The position numbers and the translations under genes were made by a program. A stretch of 64,000 bases of DNA, taken from positions 186,001-250,000 of the forward strand of contig NZ_SWFP01000006.1 in the NCBI RefSeq assembly GCF_005869225.1, written 5' to 3'. Positions 1 to 8,593 of the stretch are shown one piece after another. Each line of letters starts with the position of its first letter. The first letter of the stretch is position 1. A model generated the notes under the pieces. That model made no database searches. It was given only the letters and a program-made list of their open reading frames with translations, and was not told the origin of the DNA. This stretch comes from Dyadobacter bucti. Lineage in GTDB: Bacteria; Bacteroidota; Bacteroidia; Cytophagales; Spirosomataceae.

Positions 1-174
1 TGCTTGCAGCAAATGGTTGCTGATGGTGTCACTGTAATATTTTACACTAAGGTCCTGTGTAAAAGGCTTGTCTTCATACACAGGCTGCTTTGCTGAATTT
101 TTCGAGCAGGCATATATCCCGGCAAGACCGAGTGACAGAAAAAAGAAATAAAGGGATTTACGCATCAGAATCAT
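1..174 (-). CDS. N-terminus of a lipoprotein, cut by window edge
   Basis: The first 58 codons of a minus-strand gene are present and the rest lies outside the window. The protein starts MILMRKSLYFF, has a hydrophobic stretch and then LAGIYACSKN, which fits a lipoprotein signal peptide with the lipid-bearing Cys at residue 23. Its ATG (174-172) overlaps the TGA of the upstream sialidase-like gene as ATGA, which suggests translational coupling; a second in-frame ATG at 165 is also possible. The visible part of the mature protein shows no recognisable domain, so the function is unknown. Membership of the upstream glycan-related operon is inferred from the overlap and shared strand. Confidence 0.75.
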   Translation of the reverse strand, partial: MILMRKSLYFFFLSLGLAGIYACSKNSAKQPVYEDKPFTQDLSVKYYSDTISNHLLQA

Positions 175-1355
175 TGGTTAACAATTTTTCGTGGGTCCAC
201 GACTACATACTTAATGGATTTTTTAGATTTTTCCGGATGATGGGAGTAGGTGATATGAAGCATACCGTCGGTTGTCTGAATTAACGAAGGATAGGAATAG
301 CCCCCTTTTTTGGAAAGATCATTTTCTATAAAGGTTTTCCATTTCCAGGTTTTGCCCTCATCATCAGAGATCCGCAAGCTTAACTGGTACCTGCCATCAT
401 CAATATCGTTACCAAAAAAGGCCCACTTCCCGTCTTTCAAAACCAAAAGCTCGACGCTGGCCGTATTAGGGATATCCGTTTTTTTTGTAGCTGTCCAGCT
501 TACGCCTTTATCCGACGACTCGCTTACATGAACACGTGTGGGTTCGTCGCCGCTATCCCGCATATAGGCAACCAGGTTTCCGTTCTTTTTCTGTACAACC
601 GCGGGTTGGATCGGTCCGCGCCCTACAACCGGCAGGCCCGGTTTCCAGGTATTTCCATTGTCTTCAGAAATGGCCATCATCGAGAGATTATAGCCGTCGG
701 AATAGAGTGGTAAAATGACCCGTCCGTTTTCCATCAGGAGCGGTTTGATCCGTGTCATCCAGCCAATGCTGCGTTTGGGAAGATCTTTGCTTGCTTCAAT
801 GATCATATCATCGTATTTCGGAGCATATCCCGCCCAGCCAGCGGAGTAGGGAGGCAGGTCTTTGAATTTTTTCTCAATTTCGTCTGCAAATTTGTTATCC
901 GGTTTGAGCAGAATGTCATCCTGCCAATTCCAATCAGGGGCAGCATTGCCATTGTAATTGGTAGATGTCCGGAAGCGCAGGATCGAATGTTCCCAGATAT
1001 TGGCCTGGACTGCAATCCATATCAGAAAAAGTTTTCCCTGTGCATTCAGGAAAAGTACCGGGTTACAGTCGGGAATATCGGGAGTATCGGCCATGAGGAA
1101 AGGCTCACTCCATTTTTTCTCTCCTTTTTTAAGGCGCGCACCCATGATCCGGACGTCGTCTGCGGTGCGTTCGCCGCTTCCCTGAAACCAAGCCACCAGA
1201 AAATCGCCGTTTGGTAAACTGACAATGCTGCTTCCGTGGACGTGTTTTTCCTGTGGCGGAAAAATGAGTGTTTGCTGTAAAACAGCTGCCGACTGGGCAA
1301 AAAGACCTGCTTTAAAAGCAATGGATAAGATAAGTAGTAATATTAATTTTTTCAT
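171..1355 (-). CDS. Secreted sialidase-like BNR/Asp-box protein
   Basis: This 394-residue protein has a cleavable signal peptide (MKKLILLLILSIAFKAGLFAQ) and the six-bladed propeller pattern of the BNR_2 sialidase family. Asp boxes of the S-x-D-x-G-x-x-W type lie near residues 230-237, 280-287 and 330-337. The C-terminal YSYPSL and HITYS motifs (about 354-371) are typical of this family and may hold the Tyr nucleophile. Residues about 140-195 form an insertion rich in charged residues. Related proteins are annotated as exo-alpha-sialidases, but many act on other sugars, so the substrate is open. The gene lies 33 bases downstream of the propeller lipoprotein and overlaps the next gene by ATGA. 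It probably acts in the periplasm or outside the cell. Confidence 0.85.
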   Translation of the reverse strand: MKKLILLLILSIAFKAGLFAQSAAVLQQTLIFPPQEKHVHGSSIVSLPNGDFLVAWFQGSGERTADDVRIMGARLKKGEKKWSEPFLMADTPDIPDCNPVLFLNAQGKLFLIWIAVQANIWEHSILRFRTSTNYNGNAAPDWNWQDDILLKPDNKFADEIEKKFKDLPPYSAGWAGYAPKYDDMIIEASKDLPKRSIGWMTRIKPLLMENGRVILPLYSDGYNLSMMAISEDNGNTWKPGLPVVGRGPIQPAVVQKKNGNLVAYMRDSGDEPTRVHVSESSDKGVSWTATKKTDIPNTASVELLVLKDGKWAFFGNDIDDGRYQLSLRISDDEGKTWKWKTFIENDLSKKGGYSYPSLIQTTDGMLHITYSHHPEKSKKSIKYVVVDPRKIVNQ

Positions 1356-1388
1356 TGTAATGTTTTTCTTCCTTCCGATTGTCGGGAT

Positions 1389-3644
1389 TTATTTGGTAAT
1401 CATGCCGAGGTATCTCCCCATCCAATAGGGCAGCAACCAGAAAACCGGCTCCCGTTCTACCTGTGGATTTCCTCCGGCCAGGGTCCACGGGTTTTTGTCC
1501 CAGCGTACTGTCATTCTGAGGCTGGCAGGTTGCAACTGATCCACCTGCTCATCTTCCAAAACCGGCGTTCTCACAACTTTGATATCCTCTCTTTTGCGGT
1601 GATCGATCGGCCAGTCGATGAGATCCAGGGGCGTGTCGATCAGAAAATCAACCGAGTTGCCGAGCTCGGATTTTTTATCCAGGGAATAATTGTAGATAAA
1701 ATTGATCAGCGGATTATGGTCAGCAGTGCGTTTTGTAAACCATTCTTCCAGATGATCTTTATAGAATTTCAGACGCACGGGATCTTTTTCACATTTGATC
1801 AGGATCGGATAAAGATAAGCTTGCAGCACGACATCGAAATAGATCAGCCAGGCCGGGTTTTGTTTGGTAACCTCTGCCATATTCTCAAGATAATGCTCGT
1901 TTTTGATCAGACGCACATATTCTTTCTCGTACTTTTCATTGCTGGTCATGTGATAGGCCAGTTTAAGAAATGCAAGCATTTCCATGGAATTCTGGTTCCG
2001 GTCGGGCAGCCATTCGGGGTCGCGGTTCAGCTTGTCGGGCGACCATACCGACCACCGGGTATGCGTACCGTCCACATCCACGAGGTTCAGGTTATTTTTC
2101 AGCAAATGGTCTACAATGTTGCCTACGTGCGTGGCGATGATCTTCTTTTCTTCGTTATCGGCTACCAGGGTATAATAAAAGTAATAGCCGAACATGTGCC
2201 CGCACATTTCATCGCTGCTCGTATCGCCTTTCCAGAGCCATTTTCCGTCCTTCGATTGATGCCAGCGCACTTCCACCGGCTTGTTCCGTGGTTCCTTCAC
2301 GAGTTCATCGGCTTTCTCCCTTTCTGTGTAGGTCCGGTTGCCGTCGTGCATCTGTTTCCAGTCGGCCGGAATAATTGTTCTCGCAAAAAAACCATCGGTA
2401 CCGGTAACCTGCTGTAAAAGCCTGAGAAATCCGAATGCTTTTTTCGCGTTTTCTTTTGCTTCCGGATTTTTGGTTGCCGCATACCTGAAACTTTCCATCG
2501 CCAGATAATTTCCGGTATATTCTCCGTCATTATCGTCGTCTTCCGGCTCCCAGGACGTAGTGTCGCCAGGGATTTTCAAATGTGCCTGACCGGCGATCCA
2601 GGGTGCCCGGATATGCCTTTTCATCAATACATCAAAGAAAAAGTCATTCTTTTGGGAGAGTGTCATTTTCATCTTCCTGATCGCACTGACCCCTTTGGGC
2701 GTAGCGATCCAGGCAGTGCCTTCTGTGTCAAAAACAATGTCGTTGACCTGGTCGTCCATTAACCATCTCCGCGAAAAACGCAGCGAATGGCTTCCGTCGG
2801 GAAGGTACCGCACTACGCCTGTCTGTGTTCCGACCCACATGGAACTGTCAGGAGCGAGCCGTACTGCATTTACATAGATGGAAGGGATGCCATCTTCGGT
2901 TTTGAGTTCCTTTTCTTTTTTCTCTGAATCGCAAATGGTAACGCCTCCAAGGCCACCAACCCACAGTTTACCACTTTTATCAAAAGCCAGCCCTTTTGCA
3001 TATCCGCTAATCAGGGCGTCGGTTTTATAATAATGCTTTGTTTCATTTTCCGTCCAGTGGTATAACCCCACATCCGTCGCAACCCATAATCCATGGGTCC
3101 CATCTGAAATTACATCACGCACGGATTTTGATAATGTGTTCTTTGTTTTTTCAAAATCCTTTCCTCTACGCAGCCAGAAACCGTTGGGCCCAAGCGCATA
3201 TAACCCGTCGGCAGTGGAGCATATAGCGGATATGGGGCCTGCAGGGCCGGTTGTTTTTTCAAGAATGTCGTTTTTATAGCTGAATAACCCATTCCAGTTT
3301 CCAAGCCACACAGTACCGCTGCTGTCGGCCGCTACTGCGAAAGCCGGGCCGTTATCTTCTCCTGTTATAATGTGTACCCATTTTGTTTCATGTTTCTTTT
3401 TCCTGAAAACACCTGCTCCTGTCGCTATCCAGATATCGGAGCCCTTGTCCACCGTAATACTCCGTACATCATTGGCAGCCGCATCTCCCGGGATCGGAAA
3501 TGCTTCGTGAATCTCCTGAACGAAGACCTTGTCCTGATAGAAAGTGCCTTCCGTATCGATACTCGCTTTCTTTTTACAGGAAGCAAGTATCAAAACAGAT
3601 AGGGTAAAATACGCAGGCAGATGTTTCAGGGTAAGGTTCATCAT
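1389..3644 (-). CDS. Lipoprotein: Reg_prop-like propeller plus alpha-helical domain
   Basis: This is a 751-residue lipoprotein; LILASCKKK near residue 20-26 is the lipobox. Residues about 45-330 hold repeated blades of the two-component-regulator propeller type, with the recurring pattern D-x-x-G-x-x-W-I/V-G/A-T-x-x-G (for example IWIATGAGVF, VWLGNWNGLF, LWVATDVGLY, LWVGGLGGVT, MWVGTQTGVV). Residues about 345-751 have no histidine kinase or HTH. They are rich in aromatic helices (such as CGHMFGYYFYYTLV and MEMLAFLKLAYHM), reminiscent of (alpha/alpha) barrel glycosidases or lyases. The start ATG overlaps the TGA of the kinase-phosphatase gene as ATGA. A surface glycan-binding or glycan-cleaving role is inference. 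Confidence 0.7.
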   Translation of the reverse strand: MMNLTLKHLPAYFTLSVLILASCKKKASIDTEGTFYQDKVFVQEIHEAFPIPGDAAANDVRSITVDKGSDIWIATGAGVFRKKKHETKWVHIITGEDNGPAFAVAADSSGTVWLGNWNGLFSYKNDILEKTTGPAGPISAICSTADGLYALGPNGFWLRRGKDFEKTKNTLSKSVRDVISDGTHGLWVATDVGLYHWTENETKHYYKTDALISGYAKGLAFDKSGKLWVGGLGGVTICDSEKKEKELKTEDGIPSIYVNAVRLAPDSSMWVGTQTGVVRYLPDGSHSLRFSRRWLMDDQVNDIVFDTEGTAWIATPKGVSAIRKMKMTLSQKNDFFFDVLMKRHIRAPWIAGQAHLKIPGDTTSWEPEDDDNDGEYTGNYLAMESFRYAATKNPEAKENAKKAFGFLRLLQQVTGTDGFFARTIIPADWKQMHDGNRTYTEREKADELVKEPRNKPVEVRWHQSKDGKWLWKGDTSSDEMCGHMFGYYFYYTLVADNEEKKIIATHVGNIVDHLLKNNLNLVDVDGTHTRWSVWSPDKLNRDPEWLPDRNQNSMEMLAFLKLAYHMTSNEKYEKEYVRLIKNEHYLENMAEVTKQNPAWLIYFDVVLQAYLYPILIKCEKDPVRLKFYKDHLEEWFTKRTADHNPLINFIYNYSLDKKSELGNSVDFLIDTPLDLIDWPIDHRKREDIKVVRTPVLEDEQVDQLQPASLRMTVRWDKNPWTLAGGNPQVEREPVFWLLPYWMGRYLGMITK

Positions 3645-5566
3645 GCCTCGGCGTAATTTACATTTTCCTGAAAGAGGAGGTTTACAAGCTTTTTATATTG
3701 AGAAAAATCAGGGATCAAGAGTTGTGCCCCTGCTTTTACAAGACGAGGACGTTTGGCAGGATTATGGCCGAAACGCTGCAATTCATTACTTGTGATACCG
3801 ACGGAAATACCTCCCGCGCGGCGTCCTTCACGTATTTCATCAGGCCCGTCTCCAAAAACTGCGAGCTCGTTTCCGCGAAGATTGTTGTCGCGAATGATCT
3901 TTTCAATGATCATTTTTTTAGAGAATTTGGTGTAGTCTTTTAACGCCCCGTAAATTCCGCCGTCGAACAAATCCGCGTATCCAAGCATTTGGGCTTCATT
4001 TTTAACATCATCTACATCGGTTCCGCTAGCCAGGTACATGGTCACGCCCCGTTCTTTCAGCTGATAAAGAAATGCCACAGCTCCTTTCATGGTATAATCT
4101 TCCTGCCCGAGTTCACCGGCCGCCAGTTTTTCCATGCGCTTGTTGACCATTTCCATCAAACCGTCGTTGTAGATTTCTTTATACTGGAATTTGTCAAGGA
4201 TTTCATCTTCCGGCACATATCCGAATTCCCGTACAAGATTCACCAGACCTTCCATCTGATAGATCGTCTGAATCCCGGTGGTCTTGTGAATAAACTCCTT
4301 AACCTGGGCCATTACCTTATTGTAAGTACCGGCGTCGACGGTGTCATATTGCCGTCCCAGAATAGATTTCATCATCACAGGTTCCATAATCTCCTCCCAA
4401 CCCTGCCGAAGCGAGCTGATCGTTCCGTCGTGGTCAAAAACGGCATAGCGTATATGTCCGAGTTTTTCGAGCACTTCCGGCGCGCACAGTTCAAAGTCTG
4501 TACCGGGATAGTATACTGCGCTCCGTTCATTTTCAGCGAGATCGGCATTGAAAATATAATCCGGTTCTGTGCCCGTTTTAATGATCTCCTCACCCGAAGC
4601 TGTACCTGTCGTATATAGTTTCTGCACAGTTACGGCAGCGGCTGCATTGGCAAATTCAGCTGCTTCTGCCGGTGTTATGCCTGCGGCAAGGCAAAGTGTG
4701 AGCGCGCTCAGCGCAGTGTCGCCCGCTCCTACGGTGTCCAGTTTATTTTTTAGTTGTAATCCAAGAACTTCGTGGAAACCCTGCTGATCGAAGGCGATAA
4801 TGCCTCTTTCACCGCAGGTAGCAAAAACCGGCTTACCCGATTTTTCAAAAATAGCACGGCCGAATTCCTTCACCTTAGCCACCGGGATACTTTCACCTTC
4901 AACAACCTGCTCACCAGCCAGGGCAGCGATTTCCCGGTCGTTAACCTTCAGATATGTATTTTCGAATTGTCCGTTAAAGTGACGTGAGTCGAGCATCACG
5001 ATCTTATCCTTGTACTTCGCAAAAAGCGCGTTAGCCTGGGCAATAAAAGATGCATTGTTGATACTGCCGATCACCTGCTGGTTGAAAATAAGCGCATCAT
5101 AGTCCTGTAATGCATTTTCAAGTGATGCAAGTATCTTCTGATCCGTATCAAGGCTCCTTTCATTGTACACACCGAAGTCGATCCGGGGTTCTTCTTTGCC
5201 GTTTACATGCCGTTTCAGATAACTATATGTATTAAAATTGTCTTTTTGAACAAACAATGAAGCAGTGTCCGCGCCGAGGTTCTGCAATTGAGACGTGAGT
5301 TCCCGTCCGTGCATATCATCACCGACCACACCAATTACTTTGATAGCGGCAGGTTTCAGTGCAGAAAGATTGGCAACTACATTGGCTGCACCGCCTGGTG
5401 TATAATAATCCCTGGAAACGGCTTCGGCTTTTAAGCCGGTCTCAATGGATACTTCAGAGCCGCGCTCGTCCATAATCCAGTAAGAATCGAGACAGAAATC
5501 ACCGTAAACGGCAACTTTAACAGAGGTAATTTTTTCAAGAATGTGAATGATGCGGCTTTGATCCAT
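3641..5566 (-). CDS. PfkB sugar kinase-HAD phosphatase fusion
   Basis: This 641-residue cytoplasmic protein joins two enzymes. Residues 1-330 are a PfkB/ribokinase-fold kinase resembling the kinase half of HldE/RfaE. They contain the glycine motif PGGAANVVANL (57-67) and the DTVGAGD signature (277-283), in which Asp283 is the expected catalytic base. Residues about 370-630 are a HAD hydrolase with motif I DHDGT (378-382), a motif II-like SGT (514-516), lysines near 543-551 and motif IV GDGPDE (572-577). Phosphorylation of a sugar at one site and dephosphorylation of a sugar phosphate at the other is predicted. The substrates are not visible. It is the first gene of the minus-strand operon and is coupled by ATGA to the next. 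Its length excludes a simple HldE, because no cytidylyltransferase domain is present. Confidence 0.85.
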   Translation of the reverse strand: MDQSRIIHILEKITSVKVAVYGDFCLDSYWIMDERGSEVSIETGLKAEAVSRDYYTPGGAANVVANLSALKPAAIKVIGVVGDDMHGRELTSQLQNLGADTASLFVQKDNFNTYSYLKRHVNGKEEPRIDFGVYNERSLDTDQKILASLENALQDYDALIFNQQVIGSINNASFIAQANALFAKYKDKIVMLDSRHFNGQFENTYLKVNDREIAALAGEQVVEGESIPVAKVKEFGRAIFEKSGKPVFATCGERGIIAFDQQGFHEVLGLQLKNKLDTVGAGDTALSALTLCLAAGITPAEAAEFANAAAAVTVQKLYTTGTASGEEIIKTGTEPDYIFNADLAENERSAVYYPGTDFELCAPEVLEKLGHIRYAVFDHDGTISSLRQGWEEIMEPVMMKSILGRQYDTVDAGTYNKVMAQVKEFIHKTTGIQTIYQMEGLVNLVREFGYVPEDEILDKFQYKEIYNDGLMEMVNKRMEKLAAGELGQEDYTMKGAVAFLYQLKERGVTMYLASGTDVDDVKNEAQMLGYADLFDGGIYGALKDYTKFSKKMIIEKIIRDNNLRGNELAVFGDGPDEIREGRRAGGISVGITSNELQRFGHNPAKRPRLVKAGAQLLIPDFSQYKKLVNLLFQENVNYAEA

Positions 5567-6147
5567 TGGTTTGTGAACCGGGTTTAGTGTTATACGGATT
5601 GTATGATCTATGCGGATATATACTGCCTAACGATGGGGGCGGGCTATCTGTGGGGGCTTCAAATGTTAGGAAATTGTTAAATGAGGGGATCGCCTTATAC
5701 TGAGGAAGGTGTTGCCGGGTAAGTAATAATTTGAGCAATAATACCCTGGCAATGAAGCAAAGAGTCCTGTTTGATAAATTATGGTTATGCTTTTGTTAAA
5801 TCAACCGGCTTTGCGCAAAATGAAGATATTTTTACGCAAGTTGCGATTTGAATTTAAAAATCAGGACGTAGCTTTATGAAAGAATTTTACTGATGCCACT
5901 CAAAAGGAAACATTACACTATATCAGTTCAGCAGAATTTACTATCGCTGTCATAATGTTTTTAAGCCGAATTTTTAAGTAATTCAATCATTTGCCAATTC
6001 AATACGGATTCAAAAAATTGAGTTTTTTGTAATCTATGTAAATAGCATTTTATTGAGAATAAATAATGTTTATTATATCAATACGTTGCAATTTTTGTAT
6101 TATACATTGATCATTTAAACCTTTCCTATCGATAAATATTTACGACT
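5567..6147. other. Gene-free AT-rich intergenic region
   Basis: This 581-base stretch separates the divergent PfkB-HAD operon and the ECF sigma gene. No convincing coding frame, tRNA or exact TAnnTTTG promoter was found. The right part (about 5990-6120) is very AT-rich, consistent with a regulatory region for the sigma gene. Promoters for both flanking units are expected here but could not be placed. Confidence 0.5.
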
Positions 6148-6687
6148 GTGGCCTATCCAGACGAAAACACCCTACGAAAAGTAACGCAAGGCGACGAAGC
6201 TGCCTTTGCCGAATTGTACAATCATTACAAAGCACCTGCACTCCGGTTTACGGTCTCATTGCTGAAAGATGAGGAAGAGGCAGAGAACATGGTTCAGGAT
6301 GTATTTATCAAGATCTGGGTGAAAAGGACTCATATCAAGCCGGACTATAATTTCAACTCCTACCTGTTTACCTGTCTGCGCAACATGGCTTTTGACTATT
6401 TCAAAAAAATGGAAAAAAGCGAGCAGCTCCGCAAACATTATATGGAAGCAATTAAAGCCGCTGCAGAGGATGAAAAGGAGGAAAATGAAAGAAGGATAAC
6501 CATTGTACAGGCTGCCGTGGACTCGCTGTCCATCAAGCGGAAACTGATATTGAAATTAAATATAGAAGAAGGGAAGTCCTATCAGGAAATAGCCGAGTTT
6601 TTGAGGATTTCAAAAAACACGGTAAAAAACCAACTGGTAAAAGCAAAGCAAATTTTACGCGATAAAGTCGATTTTGCCACTGTCTAA
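6148..6687 (+). CDS. ECF RNA polymerase sigma factor (sigma-70 family)
   Basis: This 179-residue protein has the two-domain layout of an extracytoplasmic-function sigma factor. Region 2 lies at about residues 20-95 and includes AENMVQDVFIKIW and a FDYFKK motif. Region 4 lies at about 120-175 with the helix-turn-helix YQEIAEFLRISKNTVKNQL. The start is GTG at 6148: the frame has a TAA at 6133 and the next in-frame Met would cut into region 2. No anti-sigma gene or SusC/SusD pair follows, so it is an orphan in this window. The gene ends in a strong terminator shared with the convergent lipoprotein gene. Its target promoters are unknown. Confidence 0.9.
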   Translation: MAYPDENTLRKVTQGDEAAFAELYNHYKAPALRFTVSLLKDEEEAENMVQDVFIKIWVKRTHIKPDYNFNSYLFTCLRNMAFDYFKKMEKSEQLRKHYMEAIKAAAEDEKEENERRITIVQAAVDSLSIKRKLILKLNIEEGKSYQEIAEFLRISKNTVKNQLVKAKQILRDKVDFATV

Positions 6688-6720
6688 AGAATCAACCCCC
6701 CACATAATAGCTATATTCTA

Positions 6721-6758
6721 AAACCAAAAAAGAAGCTTTCGGGCTTCTTTTTTGGTTT
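6721..6758. terminator. Bidirectional intrinsic terminator
   Basis: A perfect 16-base-pair stem (6721-6736 with 6743-6758) surrounds a TTTCGG loop, with an A-run in the 5' arm and a T-run in the 3' arm. It serves the sigma gene on the plus strand and the lipoprotein gene ending at 6765 on the minus strand. Confidence 0.9.
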
Positions 6759-6764
6759 TAGAGG

Positions 6765-7382
6765 TTATTTCAGATCACTCAATTTATCAAGGTCAATGTC
6801 TTTGAGGCAGTCTTTCAGCTGTTGTATCGAAACATTGTTTCCTTCAACATTGATGAGATAACGTTCAGCTACCAGCACATTCAATTCTCCTGATTTCTGT
6901 TCATTATCATATTTTTCAAAAGCTTTAAATCCCTCGATCTTAGTAGTCTTTTCGTAGCCTGTGGTTGTTTCCTTATCGATTTCCGCCATGGACCATGCAG
7001 CTAATGTCATCGTCGAAACACCGGCAATGCCGCCTGTATCAATAATGTCAATATCTATCGAGGCATTATCGCTACCCTTATATTTACCTTCGGCTGTTGA
7101 AACGGTGAAACCCATTGCACCGGATTTTTCTCCGGTAGCCTCGGTACGGTCCAATCCACCGGTTTTCATGGGCAGGAATTCCTTCAGTTTTCGAAAATCT
7201 ATGGGGTCAACGGCTTCACGGTTTCCCAGGTCCTTTGCTTTGTCGGCAAGTTCCTGTAAAGCATCAATCGAGCTTTTGGGTTCTTCGCTGGCTTCCTCTG
7301 TCTGGTCTCCCTTTTTCCCATTACAACTATTTAACATCAAGGCAGCTACCAGTGTAAACGACACAATAAATGATGTTTTCAT
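6765..7382 (-). CDS. Lipoprotein of unknown function
   Basis: This 205-residue protein has a lipoprotein signal peptide ending LMLNSCNGK, with the Cys near residue 20. An acidic linker (about residues 22-40) follows. The remaining domain alternates strands and helices, with DTGGIAGVSTMTLAAW near residues 115-130 and a C-terminal helix. I recognise no named family. It stands alone on the minus strand between the ECF sigma gene (convergent) and lgt (same strand, 90 bases upstream). A role in the cell envelope follows only from the lipobox. Confidence 0.7.
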   Translation of the reverse strand: MKTSFIVSFTLVAALMLNSCNGKKGDQTEEASEEPKSSIDALQELADKAKDLGNREAVDPIDFRKLKEFLPMKTGGLDRTEATGEKSGAMGFTVSTAEGKYKGSDNASIDIDIIDTGGIAGVSTMTLAAWSMAEIDKETTTGYEKTTKIEGFKAFEKYDNEQKSGELNVLVAERYLINVEGNNVSIQQLKDCLKDIDLDKLSDLK

Positions 7383-7472
7383 ATTTACAGGATTATAGTT
7401 ATTTTAAATAAAGTGCAATTTAGTTAAAATGAACCTTTAAGTTGCCTGGTATGCTGTCCTTTGGAAATGATT

Positions 7473-8291
7473 TCAGATATTCCTTTTCCGGGACTGAACT
7501 ATAAAATACAAACCTAGTATTACTGCCGGAATGCTCAGAATTTGTCCCATATTGAGCGCGTAATTGGCTTCGAAAGCTTCCTGGTTCTCTTTCAGGAATT
7601 CATAAAGGAAACGAAGCGTAAACACCCATACAAAGAAAATACCGACAAGCAGTCCACGGGGAGTTGAGGCTTTGTATTTATTCCATATTGCGAGCAGGAT
7701 GAAAAACAGGATGAAGCAGGAGATGGATTCATATAGCTGTGCCGGGTGCCTCGGGATTTGCCTGAATTCCGTATTATGCATAAAGATAAAACTCCAGGGC
7801 ACATCTGTTGGTTTACCCACGATTTCGGAGTTCATCAGGTTTCCGAAGCGTATAAAGGCACCGGCAAGCGCTATGTTTATCACCATTCTGTCGGCAACCC
7901 ATAAAAACGTCTGCCCCGTCGATTTTCTTGAACGTGAATACAAAAGCAGGCCGGTAATAATCCCGATTATCGCACCGTGACTGGCGAGTCCTGCATAAGG
8001 AGGTAAAATGACCTCCAGCGGATTTTTGAAAAGGACTTCGGGCTGGTAAAAAAGAAAATGTCCTACCCGGGCACCGATCACCGTAGATAAGACCATATAA
8101 AGTGTGAGAGAATCGATATCTTCGAGAGGCTTTCCTTCTTTTTTGAAAACATGGATCATAATCTGCTGACCGATCAGAAATCCTGCTGCGAAAAGAAGAC
8201 CATACCACCTTACCGGAAAAGGGCCAATACCCATGAATTCGGGAATGGTAAAGATTTCGGGACTTGCGTCCCAGATGATATACGAAATCAT
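7473..8291 (-). CDS. lgt: Prolipoprotein diacylglyceryl transferase
   Basis: This 272-residue inner-membrane enzyme moves diacylglycerol from phosphatidylglycerol to the lipobox Cys of prolipoproteins. About seven membrane segments are visible. Family hallmarks are PVRWYGLLFAAGF near the N-terminus, a SHGAIIGI motif carrying the conserved His, and the Lgt signature IRFGNLMNSEIVGKPT in the middle. The HPAQLYESI motif follows, and FLYEFLKENQE lies near the C-terminus. Length and motifs match the family. The many lipoproteins in this window are its likely substrates. It is transcribed divergently from yidD with only 50 bases between them. Confidence 0.97.
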   Translation of the reverse strand: MISYIIWDASPEIFTIPEFMGIGPFPVRWYGLLFAAGFLIGQQIMIHVFKKEGKPLEDIDSLTLYMVLSTVIGARVGHFLFYQPEVLFKNPLEVILPPYAGLASHGAIIGIITGLLLYSRSRKSTGQTFLWVADRMVINIALAGAFIRFGNLMNSEIVGKPTDVPWSFIFMHNTEFRQIPRHPAQLYESISCFILFFILLAIWNKYKASTPRGLLVGIFFVWVFTLRFLYEFLKENQEAFEANYALNMGQILSIPAVILGLYFIVQSRKRNI

Positions 8292-8341
8292 GCGTTAGTG
8301 ATGTTAATTGTCAAATATACTACTTTGAGACAAGAAGAGAA

Positions 8342-8551
8342 ATGAAATTTTTACTCATAGGACTGGTACGGATTTACCAGGGAGTGCTATCACCTTATTT
8401 GCCGAATTCCTGCCGGTACACACCTACCTGTTCCCAATATATGATACAAGCGATACAGAAACATGGGGTGGGAAAAGGGACGTGGCTTGGATTAAAACGC
8501 TTTGCAAGGTGCCATCCCTGGGGAGGGCACGGCCATGATCCGGTACCCTGA
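8342..8551 (+). CDS. yidD: Membrane protein insertion efficiency factor YidD
   Basis: This 69-residue protein matches the small YidD family along its whole length: an N-terminal amphipathic segment with IRIYQG-like VRIYQGVLSP, the cysteine-bearing core NSCRYTPTCSQYMIQAI, and the C-terminal RCHPWGGHGHDPVP. YidD is thought to assist YidC-dependent membrane insertion at the inner membrane. Here it is not next to rnpA or yidC. It runs divergently from lgt and converges on the MoxR gene. Confidence 0.95.
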   Translation: MKFLLIGLVRIYQGVLSPYLPNSCRYTPTCSQYMIQAIQKHGVGKGTWLGLKRFARCHPWGGHGHDPVP

Positions 8552-8593
8552 CGGAATTGTTTAATCCCTCAAAAAAACCAGAAATCCGCCTGA

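Noticed and set aside
1530..2417. Long plus-strand open frame opposite the propeller lipoprotein gene
   Set aside because: It is entirely antisense to a gene with clear repeat motifs and has no family-like segments, so it is a codon-bias shadow.
3989..4618. Long plus-strand open frame opposite the PfkB-HAD gene
   Set aside because: It overlaps intact HAD motifs on the other strand and shows no domain, so it is not a gene.
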